DNA of 23,760 bases from Bacteroidales bacterium (GTDB taxonomy: Bacteria > Bacteroidota > Bacteroidia > Bacteroidales > UBA12077), in contig JASGMZ010000018.1 in the NCBI GenBank assembly GCA_030156305.1, positions 1-23,760 of the forward strand, in the 5' to 3' direction. Below the pieces are notes generated by a model that saw only the letters and a program-made list of their open reading frames with translations, made no database searches and was not told the origin of the DNA. Within the stretch, counting starts at the first letter, position 1. The number at the start of each line of letters is the position of its first letter. Of the stretch, positions 1 to 7,677 are shown piece by piece. Made by a program: the position numbers and the translations under genes.

Positions 1-350
1 TTTTATATCGCTTTATTTCAATATTTACCACTTTCCACCTTGTAACCTTTGCCTGGATATTTTTCAGAGCTCAAAATATGAAAGATGCCAAAACTATGAT
101 CCGTCAGATTATTACAAATTTTCAGGCTGAGCTGGTTCCCGTAATGGTAACTTCATATTATAAAATATTTGCTATCATCTTTCTGGGATTATTTTTACAC
201 TGGCTGCCATCATCGTTTAAAGAGAGCTATCGAGGTTGGTTTATTAAAGCCCCCGTCGTTATAAAAATCATGATTACCCTTATCGTCATTTTTATTATCT
301 TCCAGGTAAAATCAGCAGAAATACAACCATTTATCTATTTCCAGTTTTAA
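1..350 (+). CDS. MBOAT family O-acyltransferase, C-terminal fragment
   Basis: The reading frame is open from the left edge (first full codon at 3) to the TAA at 348-350, so this is the last ~115 residues of a longer gene and the ATG at 78 is internal. It begins with a hydrophobic stretch containing TFHLVTFAWIFFRAQN, followed by a connecting loop and two more membrane segments, and ends in IQPFIYFQF. That ending and the FAWIFFRA segment are familiar from the C-termini of Bacteroidota MBOAT proteins of the AlgI/DltB type, which move acyl groups (usually acetyl) onto extracytoplasmic polysaccharides. The catalytic histidine region lies outside the window. The acceptor substrate cannot be inferred. 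No hairpin terminator was seen in the 116 bp before the next gene. Confidence 0.8.
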   Translation, partial: LYRFISIFTTFHLVTFAWIFFRAQNMKDAKTMIRQIITNFQAELVPVMVTSYYKIFAIIFLGLFLHWLPSSFKESYRGWFIKAPVVIKIMITLIVIFIIFQVKSAEIQPFIYFQF

Positions 351-423
351 AATAAAACCGATACATTCTATTTATTTTACCACAAACTACTTTTTCATAA
401 TCAGTATAACAATATAATTTTTA

Positions 424-431
424 TACATTTG
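424..431 (+). promoter_or_regulatory. Candidate Bacteroidota -7 element for the ABC exporter
   Basis: TACATTTG matches the Bacteroidota sigma-ABfr -7 consensus TAnnTTTG and lies about 35 bp before the ATG at 467. No clear TTG is found at the -33 position, so the call rests on one element. Confidence 0.4.
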
Positions 432-466
432 TCAGTTATTAAATTAATTTTATAAACAATTATGAG

Positions 467-2287
467 ATGAAAGGTTATAAAAAAATTTTAGAATATATCT
501 TTCCATACTGGGGAAAGGGATTAACAAGTATTTTATTTGCGCTTTTAGCTACCGTATTTTCATTATTTTCATTTACCGGAGTAATCCCGTTTCTTGGTAT
601 CCTTTTCAAAAATCAACCAATCATTGAAAATCCAGTACCTTTTGAGTTTAGTTCTGAAGCCATAATGCATAATTTGAATTATTACTTAAGTCAAATCATA
701 CTAACACAGGGAGAAAGAGCTGCATTACTTACCGTGAGTATAATGGTTATTATCTTTGTACTGCTGAAAACATCTATGCAATATGCAAGCAATTATGTAA
801 TGGCTCCATTGCGCAACGGAGTAGTCCGCGATATCAGAAATAAATTAAATCAGAAAATATTAGGATTACAACTTTCTTATTTTACAGATGAGCGCAAAGG
901 AGATATCATCTCCAGAATGACCAGTGATGTTCAGGAAGTAGAAACCTCTGTTGTACGTTCATTAAATAATGCGATAAAAGCACCGATTACTATTATCATT
1001 TATCTTATTGTTTTATTTACAATCAGCCCCTTCCTCACCCTTTTTGTATTGTTGCTTTTACCCATTACAGGTGGAGTTATCGGACGCATTGGAAAATCTT
1101 TGCGCCGCAAATCTGAAAAAGGACAATCTCAGTTAGGTTTAATTTTATCCTATATTGAAGAAACGCTTTTCGGATTAAGAATTATTAAAGCTTTTAATAC
1201 TGAAGATATAATACATGAACGATTTATTAAAGAAAATAATTCATATACCCGTTTAATGAATCGCATATGGCGACGCAAAGATTTAGCCGGCCCTTTTAGT
1301 GAATTTATGGCAACCGCTGTTATTGTAATAATAATGTGGTATGGGGGAAGTATGGTTTTAAATCAGCATCCAATTATGAGTCCGCAAACGTTTATTTTTT
1401 ATTTGGTTGTTTTTTCACAGATTATCACTCCTTCGAAGGATTTATCAACGGTATATTACAACGTACAACGCGGATTGGCATCGCTGGACAGGATTGAAGC
1501 AATCCTGGATGCAAATATTAAAATAACTGAAAAACCTGATGCTAAACCTAAAAAAGACTTCCACGATTGTATCGAATATAAAAATGTTAGTTTTAAATAC
1601 ATTGAAGATTATGTACTGAAGGATATTAACCTAACCATAAATAAAGGACAAACAGTGGCCTTAGTGGGGCAATCGGGCTCAGGAAAATCAACTTTAGTTG
1701 ACCTGTTACCCCGATTTTACGATATCAAAGAGGGAGAAATAAAAATCGACGGAATAAATATCCAGGATTTAAAAATCCTCGATCTACGCAATTTAATGGG
1801 TATTGTAAGCCAGGAATCAATTTTATTTAACGATACGATTTACAACAACATAGCTTTTGGCATGGAAACTGCTTCGGAAGAGGAAATTATTGCTGCAGCA
1901 AAAGTAGCCAATGCACATGAATTTATTCTACAAACCGAACACGGCTACCAAACCAATATTGGCGACCGTGGCAGCAAACTATCCGGTGGACAACGGCAGC
2001 GTATTAGCATTGCCCGGGCTGTACTCAAAAATCCTCCGATTATGATTCTTGATGAAGCAACTTCGTCACTGGACACCGAATCGGAAAAACTGGTACAGGA
2101 TGCATTATTTAAATTAATGGAAAACCGTACCTCAATTGTTATAGCTCATAGACTTTCAACTGTAAGAAATGCTGATGAAATTTGTGTATTACAGGAGGGT
2201 AAAATTATTGAACGAGGAAAACACGATGAATTAATTGAGTTAAAAGGCATATATAAAAAATTACACGATTTACAATCATTTGCTTAG
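467..2287 (+). CDS. MsbA-like ABC transporter (fused membrane and ATPase domains)
   Basis: This is a 606-residue half-transporter with an N-terminal membrane domain (about residues 15-340, roughly six hydrophobic segments) and a C-terminal ATPase domain. The ATPase shows Walker A GQSGSGKST at 401-409 (Lys407), the signature LSGGQ at 505-509, Walker B IMILDEATSSLD with Asp529/Glu530, and the switch His561 in IAHRLST. All catalytic residues are present. The architecture and length fit type IV exporters of the MsbA/lipid-flippase group, which work as inner-membrane homodimers. MsbA flips lipid A, but Bacteroidota carry several paralogs, so the substrate is inferred only loosely. ATG 467 is chosen because the slightly earlier ATG at 463 meets a stop two codons later. 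No Shine-Dalgarno is visible. The gene is followed by 199 bp of spacer before the TPR-phosphatase. Confidence 0.9.
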   Translation: MKGYKKILEYIFPYWGKGLTSILFALLATVFSLFSFTGVIPFLGILFKNQPIIENPVPFEFSSEAIMHNLNYYLSQIILTQGERAALLTVSIMVIIFVLLKTSMQYASNYVMAPLRNGVVRDIRNKLNQKILGLQLSYFTDERKGDIISRMTSDVQEVETSVVRSLNNAIKAPITIIIYLIVLFTISPFLTLFVLLLLPITGGVIGRIGKSLRRKSEKGQSQLGLILSYIEETLFGLRIIKAFNTEDIIHERFIKENNSYTRLMNRIWRRKDLAGPFSEFMATAVIVIIMWYGGSMVLNQHPIMSPQTFIFYLVVFSQIITPSKDLSTVYYNVQRGLASLDRIEAILDANIKITEKPDAKPKKDFHDCIEYKNVSFKYIEDYVLKDINLTINKGQTVALVGQSGSGKSTLVDLLPRFYDIKEGEIKIDGINIQDLKILDLRNLMGIVSQESILFNDTIYNNIAFGMETASEEEIIAAAKVANAHEFILQTEHGYQTNIGDRGSKLSGGQRQRISIARAVLKNPPIMILDEATSSLDTESEKLVQDALFKLMENRTSIVIAHRLSTVRNADEICVLQEGKIIERGKHDELIELKGIYKKLHDLQSFA

Positions 2288-2413
2288 CAATAGTTCATTT
2301 TCTTTAAAAAACAAAAGCAATCAATAGGCATTTAACCAATTCATTGACTGTATAAATCTATTCGTCAAGGTTTATAACACAATCATCAAACTTATTTTTT
2401 CATAAGGAAAATA

Positions 2414-2449
2414 ACGGATAAAAACGTATCCTTTGCTAAACTTATCCGT
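2414..2449. repeat. 8-bp inverted repeat around a near-promoter sequence
   Basis: ACGGATAA (2414-2421) and TTATCCGT (2442-2449) are perfect inverted copies separated by 20 nt. The spacer holds TATCCTTTG (2427-2435), one base longer than the TAnnTTTG -7 consensus. A second short inverted repeat, TACATT (2449-2454)/AATGTA (2461-2466), follows directly. The cluster ends about 20 bp before the start of the TPR-phosphatase. It may be an operator or leader hairpin; function is inferred. Confidence 0.45.
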
Positions 2450-2486
2450 ACATTATTATTAATGTATCAACCCTTTTGTTGCTGAT

Positions 2487-4436
2487 ATGAAGAATAAATT
2501 ACCCGCTTTTTTTATTATTTACGTTACACTATTATTACAAACTGCTAATTTTAGGGTTTTTGCACAGTATAATACGAATTATGCCGATTCCCTGGAAACG
2601 ATTCTAAAAAATATTCCTGCCGATACATCAAAAATACCTTACTACTATGCACTATCTGAATATTATATTACAAATGCACCAGAAAAAGCAATTCCTTTGG
2701 CCAATGAATTTTTACATTTAGGAGAAAAATATGATAGTTTAGGGATAATCAATTATTGTTACTTAATATTAGGCGAAGCACATTTTTATCAGGATAATTT
2801 ACAAACCTCTCATAAATATTTTACAAGTTACCTTAAAAACCACCAAAAACAGGGCAATAAATTAAAAATAGCACAAGCTTACAATAGCTTAGGGATTGTA
2901 TCACGAGCAATGGAAAATTATCCTCTTGCGATAGATTATTATACTAAAGCCATGGATATATATAAGAAATTTAACGACACCATTGGCTTAAATAGGGTTT
3001 ACAATAATCTGGGCGTATTAAATGAACATTTAAACTTATTTTCACAAGCACTTAATTACTATCAAAAATCGCTCGATATAGAAAAAAAAATAAATAATCC
3101 TGATGGGATATCAACTTCCTATTTAAACTTAGGTGGAATTTATTATAAAATAAAACAATACAATCAGGCATTAAATTATTGTCAAAAGGCAATTCCAATT
3201 TGCGAATTAGGGGGTTATAAGGTTACTCTCGAAATGTTATATGAGTTAATGTATAAAATTTATCGCGATATTGACCAACCTGAGCAAGCACTTGCTTATT
3301 TTGAAAAATTTTATGATTTAAAAAATAAAAGAATCAATCAAGAAACACAATCGAAAATTGCTGAGTTAGAGATAAAATACGAATCAGATAAAAAACAAAA
3401 AGAAATTGAATTGCTTAATAAGCAGAAAAAAAAGAAATCAACTATTAATATAATTCTTTTAATAGCCATTGGCATTGTTATTATTCAAGCGTTAATATTA
3501 CTCAATATAATCGCCAAAAGAAAACGCAATAATCAAATTCTACGATTGCAAAATGAAGAAATGCAAAAACAGAACGAAGAAATTGAAACACAAAGAGATG
3601 AGATTGAAGCCCAGAGAGACGAAATTCAACGACAAAAAGAGTTTGCGGATAAGCAAACCGATTTTATTTTAAGACAAAATAAAGATATTACCGATAGTAT
3701 TGAATATGCAAAACATATTCAAGTTGCCCTTTTCCCGGATAAACTTACTTTACAAAAAATTTTACGCAATGGTTTTTGTTTGTTTAAACCCAAAGACATT
3801 GTAAGTGGTGATTTTTATTGGGTTGCGGAATTTAATGGGAAATCGATTATAGTGTCAGCTGACTGTACAGGCCATGGTGTTCCCGGAGCTTTTATGAGTA
3901 TCATCGGGATAAATTTTTTAAATGAAATTGTTTTTGATGAACATGAACAAAATCCGGCAGAAATTTTAAACCGCTTACGTAAAAAAGTAGTGAAAACGCT
4001 CGTACACTCTAATCGTTTGGAAGAAGCAAAGGATGGAATGGACATCTCGTTGGTAATTATCGATCATGAAAATATGAAACTTGAATATGCCGGAGCTTAT
4101 AACCATTTGTATTTTATTCGGGACCATATGTTGGAAATTATTAAAGCAGACCGCATGCCTGTTGGTATTTCCGCAAAAGCTATGAAACCTTTTACAAATC
4201 ATAAAATTGATATACTGCCCGGTGATTTATTTTACATGTTTACGGATGGGTATGCTGATCAGTTTGGTGGCCCCTTGCGTAAAAAATTCCGCGTAGGGAA
4301 CCTACGCGAACTATTATTAGAAATTCACGATAAAAATATTCAGGAACAAAAACAAATTTTATACGAAAGTTTTATTAACTGGAAAGGAGATCAACCTCAA
4401 GTGGATGATTTATTGGTATTGGGTTTTAAAATTTAG
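2487..4436 (+). CDS. TPR-sensor protein with SpoIIE-type PP2C phosphatase domain
   Basis: This 649-residue protein has a signal peptide (about 1-26, ending VFAQ), a periplasmic region of tetratricopeptide repeats (about 50-290, e.g. AYNSLGIVSRAMENYPLAI), a charged coiled coil, one membrane segment (about 320-343), a second coiled coil with repeated QRDEI units (about 350-390), and a cytoplasmic SpoIIE/PP2C domain (about 410-649). The linker carries DSIEYAKHIQVALFP, a motif seen in Bacteroidota members of this class. Metal-binding acidic residues are present: Asp442 in GDFYW, Asp459 in DCTGHG, Asp587 in TDGYAD, and Asp640/Asp641. The likely role is a serine/threonine phosphatase reporting an external signal, perhaps onto an anti-anti-sigma factor, but no such partner lies nearby. 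The last codon is locked tail-to-tail with aroK, sharing 4 bp. Confidence 0.88.
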   Translation: MKNKLPAFFIIYVTLLLQTANFRVFAQYNTNYADSLETILKNIPADTSKIPYYYALSEYYITNAPEKAIPLANEFLHLGEKYDSLGIINYCYLILGEAHFYQDNLQTSHKYFTSYLKNHQKQGNKLKIAQAYNSLGIVSRAMENYPLAIDYYTKAMDIYKKFNDTIGLNRVYNNLGVLNEHLNLFSQALNYYQKSLDIEKKINNPDGISTSYLNLGGIYYKIKQYNQALNYCQKAIPICELGGYKVTLEMLYELMYKIYRDIDQPEQALAYFEKFYDLKNKRINQETQSKIAELEIKYESDKKQKEIELLNKQKKKKSTINIILLIAIGIVIIQALILLNIIAKRKRNNQILRLQNEEMQKQNEEIETQRDEIEAQRDEIQRQKEFADKQTDFILRQNKDITDSIEYAKHIQVALFPDKLTLQKILRNGFCLFKPKDIVSGDFYWVAEFNGKSIIVSADCTGHGVPGAFMSIIGINFLNEIVFDEHEQNPAEILNRLRKKVVKTLVHSNRLEEAKDGMDISLVIIDHENMKLEYAGAYNHLYFIRDHMLEIIKADRMPVGISAKAMKPFTNHKIDILPGDLFYMFTDGYADQFGGPLRKKFRVGNLRELLLEIHDKNIQEQKQILYESFINWKGDQPQVDDLLVLGFKI

Positions 4437-4954
4437 TTAGTAAAAACTTCCTTATGTATTAAATCAACCAATGTTTTAACATTTAAATTTTTACCATCAA
4501 CCTTAAAATCAGCCTGCTCATAGTCTGATTTTCGTTTATTTATTAGTTCCGTTGCATATATCGTTAAATCTTCTTTGGACTTTCCCCAAATTAAAGGCCT
4601 GTCTTTTTTAGCATATAGAAGTCGGTTAACCAGCGTAGGAACATCCATTTCCAGGTAAATTGTATTCCCATTTTTACGCATTTTTTCCATATTATCAAAA
4701 AAACAAGGAGTACCCCCACCTGTAGAAATTATGGCATCTTTATATTTTTCAATAACTTCAGATAATGCTTCTTTTTCAATAACCCTGAACTCTTCTTGCC
4801 CTTTCTCATACATTAAAAATCGTATGGTCGTATTAAATTTTTCTTCAATATAAGTATCGAGGTCAACAAAAGGTAAATTCAGTTTATTGGCTAATTTTTT
4901 TCCAATAGTTGATTTTCCGCTAGCCATAAATCCAATTAAAAAAATTCTCATCAT
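4433..4954 (-). CDS. aroK: Shikimate kinase
   Basis: A 173-residue enzyme that phosphorylates shikimate at the 3-hydroxyl using ATP (EC 2.7.1.71), the fifth step of the shikimate pathway. The P-loop is GFMASGKST (8-16, Lys14). Substrate-binding residues are visible: Asp33 in FVDLDTY, Arg57 in FRVIEKEA, the glycine triplet STGGGT (79-81) and Arg141. The lid arginine is Arg119 in KKDRPLI. Length is normal for the family. Two adjacent ATG codons open the gene; the first is given. It lies 38 bp downstream of parC on the same strand and is probably its last operon partner. Its TAA overlaps the stop of the convergent phosphatase gene. Confidence 0.95.
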   Translation of the reverse strand: MMRIFLIGFMASGKSTIGKKLANKLNLPFVDLDTYIEEKFNTTIRFLMYEKGQEEFRVIEKEALSEVIEKYKDAIISTGGGTPCFFDNMEKMRKNGNTIYLEMDVPTLVNRLLYAKKDRPLIWGKSKEDLTIYATELINKRKSDYEQADFKVDGKNLNVKTLVDLIHKEVFTN

Positions 4955-4992
4955 CGGTTTTTTTGGTTAAATCATAAAATTAAAAAAATTAT

Positions 4993-7623
4993 TTAATCTT
5001 TACCATTTTGGAACAAACTCATTTGTGATGTATCGTCTTGATTATCATCGGGAGATTCTTTTGGTTTTACTTCATCTTCTTTAATTAAGGGTTCAAGTTC
5101 TTTAACCACTTTAACTTCGTAATTCGACAACCGTTTACCTCGTGCTTTATAGCTTTTTACGCCAATAAAATCAGCTATTTCAATTATCTCACTATCACGG
5201 TTTTTGTGTTTGCCGCCAAAAGACACCTCGAGTCTGGGATATTCCACCTCAGTAATTTTTATTAAACGCGACTCTTCATTATCGCCAATAAAGCTTGTAA
5301 GCTTATCTGTCGGTTCTATCGTAAAACGTTTAACATAATAATATTCAAGGTCAGCATCGTAATAAACGGCCGAAAATATTTTATCGGGCCTGAATTTTTC
5401 AACAAACAATACATCATCTTCAAAATGATTCATTAAATCATACGATGTCAATCTGTATTTGCCTGATTTTGTAATAACCAATATTTTATCATCGCTATGG
5501 AACTCACCGAGAAATATTCCACGAGCATTATCATTTAGGCGAAGCACCTCTTCTTCAAACCAAATTTTTCTACCCCCTAGAGTAGATACTCCTTCGTCTT
5601 TAAGTACTATTTTGTGTACTGCATATTTAGTAAGAATATTCCCTATGGATTGACGGCCTTTAATTGCTAGTTCGCTAAAATCAAATTCGAAAACCGTTTT
5701 TTTTAATCTTGGCCTTGGCCGTAAATAAACTTTTACAATCTCGGCTTCGCCGTTTGGGTTGGCTGTCATATATAATATTTTCGAGCCTTTCGTGCCTTTG
5801 GTAATATCATACTCTTTATCACGGGTAATACCTTTAATAGCACATCGTTTTACTATTATATTTCCATTTAACCCATCGCGATAAATTACATTATAAATGG
5901 TACGTGTATCGTTTCGTTTAAAAACAGCTACATGAATAATATCTTTTCCAACAAAAGTTTTTTCCGATACTTTGGTAATGAGATATCTTCCATCGCGTAG
6001 GAAAACAATAATCTCATCAATATCAGAACAGTCACACACAAATTCATCTTTTCGCAACGATGTACCTATAAAGCCCTCTTGCCGATCGACAAAAAGTTTT
6101 TGATTGGGAACAACCACCTGCGTAGCTTCTATTGATTCTAAATTTCGAATTTCGGTTTTTCGATCCCGCCCGTCGCCATATTTTTTCCGTATTTGTTTAA
6201 AATAATTGATGGCAAAATCAATAATATTATCTAAATGATTCTGCACTTCTTTCATTTCATCCTCAAGGCCTCTGATTATTTCCTCGGATTTTTTAGAATC
6301 ATATTTTGAAATACGTTTAATCTTAATTTCAGTAAGTTTTATGATATCTTCGAGAGTAACTTCCCGAAGCAACATTTTTTTAAAGGGCTCTAATCCTTTA
6401 TCAATCATTTCGATAACATTCTCCCAGGTTTCACTTTCCTCAATATCATGATAAATTCGATTTTCGATAAATATTTTTTCGAGCGACGACATATGCCATG
6501 ATTCCTTAAGCTCATCCATTTTTATTTCCAGCTCACGCTTAAGCAATTGAACCGTACTATCGGTTGAGATTTTAAGCATTTCGGTTACCCCGACAAATAA
6601 TGGTTTGGCATCCTTGATTACACATGCATTTGGAGAGACAGACACTTCACAATCGGTAAAAGCGTACAATGCATCAATGGTTTGATCGGGTGATGTTCCA
6701 GCCTGAAGATGTACTAAAATTTCTACATGCTCGGCTGTATTATCGTCGATTTTACGTATTTTAATTTTTCCTTTTTCGTTGGCTTTAAGAATAGAATCGA
6801 TTAAACTTTGGGTTGTTTTACCAAATGGCAGTTCGGTTATTTTTAATGTTTTTTTGTCTTCCTTTTCAATTTTAGCTCTGATTTTAATTGAACCTCCACG
6901 TAATCCATCATTGTATTTACTAAAATCGGCTATTCCACCGGTAGGGAAATCAGGAAATAATTCAAATTCTTTTCCTTTAAGATAAGCAATCGAGGCATCG
7001 ATTAACTCATTAAAATTATGAGGTAATATTTTAGAAGCCAGTCCAACGGCAATACCTTCTACACCCTGGGCTAACAGTAATGGAAACTTAATGGGTAAGG
7101 TTACCGGTTCTTCATTACGTCCATCGTATGATCTTTTCCATTCGGTTGTTTTGGGGTTAAAAACAACATCCAGGGCGAATTTTGTTAACCGGGCTTCAAT
7201 ATATCTTGGAGCTGCTGCACTATCGCCGGTAAGAGTATTTCCCCAGTTGCCCTGTGTGTCAATAAGGATATCTTTTTGCCCTAATTGAACCAAAGCATCA
7301 CCAATGGAAGCATCTCCATGAGGATGATACTGCATGGTATAACCAATAATGTTGGCTACTTTATTGTATCGCCCGTCATCAAGCCTTTTCATGGCATGTA
7401 ATATCCTACGCTGAACAGGCTTTAATCCATCATGCAAATGAGGTACAGCACGTTCTAAAATTACATACGACGCATAATCAAGAAACCAGTCTTTATACAT
7501 TCCCGACAACTGCATAATTTTATGCAATTTATCTCCTGATTTTTCTTTTCCTTCTGTATTAGTGTCTTTTGCTAATTCCTTATTTTCAGATTGTTCTAAG
7601 TTATCTTTATTCTCAGTACTCAT
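4993..7623 (-). CDS. parC: DNA topoisomerase IV subunit A
   Basis: An 876-residue type IIA topoisomerase A subunit that cuts and rejoins DNA; with ParE it decatenates chromosomes and relaxes supercoils. The catalytic tyrosine is Tyr141 in AAPRYIEARLTK. The winged-helix core shows PVQRRILHAMKR (69-80) and QYHPHGDASIGDALV (99-113). A coiled-coil/tower region is followed by a C-terminal beta-pinwheel (about 515-830) without a canonical QRRGGKG gyrase box; the closest segment is KGRQSIGN. This, and pairing with a ParE-type B subunit, favours ParC over GyrA. The acidic, low-complexity tail ends in SQMSLFQNGKD, resembling a sliding-clamp-binding peptide. The residue matching E. coli GyrA Ser83 is Ala105, while the Asp87 equivalent is kept (Asp109). 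It starts 54 bp after parE. Confidence 0.93.
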   Translation of the reverse strand: MSTENKDNLEQSENKELAKDTNTEGKEKSGDKLHKIMQLSGMYKDWFLDYASYVILERAVPHLHDGLKPVQRRILHAMKRLDDGRYNKVANIIGYTMQYHPHGDASIGDALVQLGQKDILIDTQGNWGNTLTGDSAAAPRYIEARLTKFALDVVFNPKTTEWKRSYDGRNEEPVTLPIKFPLLLAQGVEGIAVGLASKILPHNFNELIDASIAYLKGKEFELFPDFPTGGIADFSKYNDGLRGGSIKIRAKIEKEDKKTLKITELPFGKTTQSLIDSILKANEKGKIKIRKIDDNTAEHVEILVHLQAGTSPDQTIDALYAFTDCEVSVSPNACVIKDAKPLFVGVTEMLKISTDSTVQLLKRELEIKMDELKESWHMSSLEKIFIENRIYHDIEESETWENVIEMIDKGLEPFKKMLLREVTLEDIIKLTEIKIKRISKYDSKKSEEIIRGLEDEMKEVQNHLDNIIDFAINYFKQIRKKYGDGRDRKTEIRNLESIEATQVVVPNQKLFVDRQEGFIGTSLRKDEFVCDCSDIDEIIVFLRDGRYLITKVSEKTFVGKDIIHVAVFKRNDTRTIYNVIYRDGLNGNIIVKRCAIKGITRDKEYDITKGTKGSKILYMTANPNGEAEIVKVYLRPRPRLKKTVFEFDFSELAIKGRQSIGNILTKYAVHKIVLKDEGVSTLGGRKIWFEEEVLRLNDNARGIFLGEFHSDDKILVITKSGKYRLTSYDLMNHFEDDVLFVEKFRPDKIFSAVYYDADLEYYYVKRFTIEPTDKLTSFIGDNEESRLIKITEVEYPRLEVSFGGKHKNRDSEIIEIADFIGVKSYKARGKRLSNYEVKVVKELEPLIKEDEVKPKESPDDNQDDTSQMSLFQNGKD

Positions 7624-7677
7624 TCCTGTATCCTCAATATTTAAAATATTTTTTTCATCTATCTGTTACGATTCAGG

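Noticed and set aside
78..350. A stand-alone 90-residue membrane protein
   Set aside because: The frame is open upstream to the window edge and codes for MBOAT-like sequence, so the ATG at 78 is internal.
3541..3650. Tandem DNA repeat in the phosphatase gene
   Set aside because: The similarity reflects repeated QRDEI-type coiled-coil codons within one protein, not a DNA repeat element.
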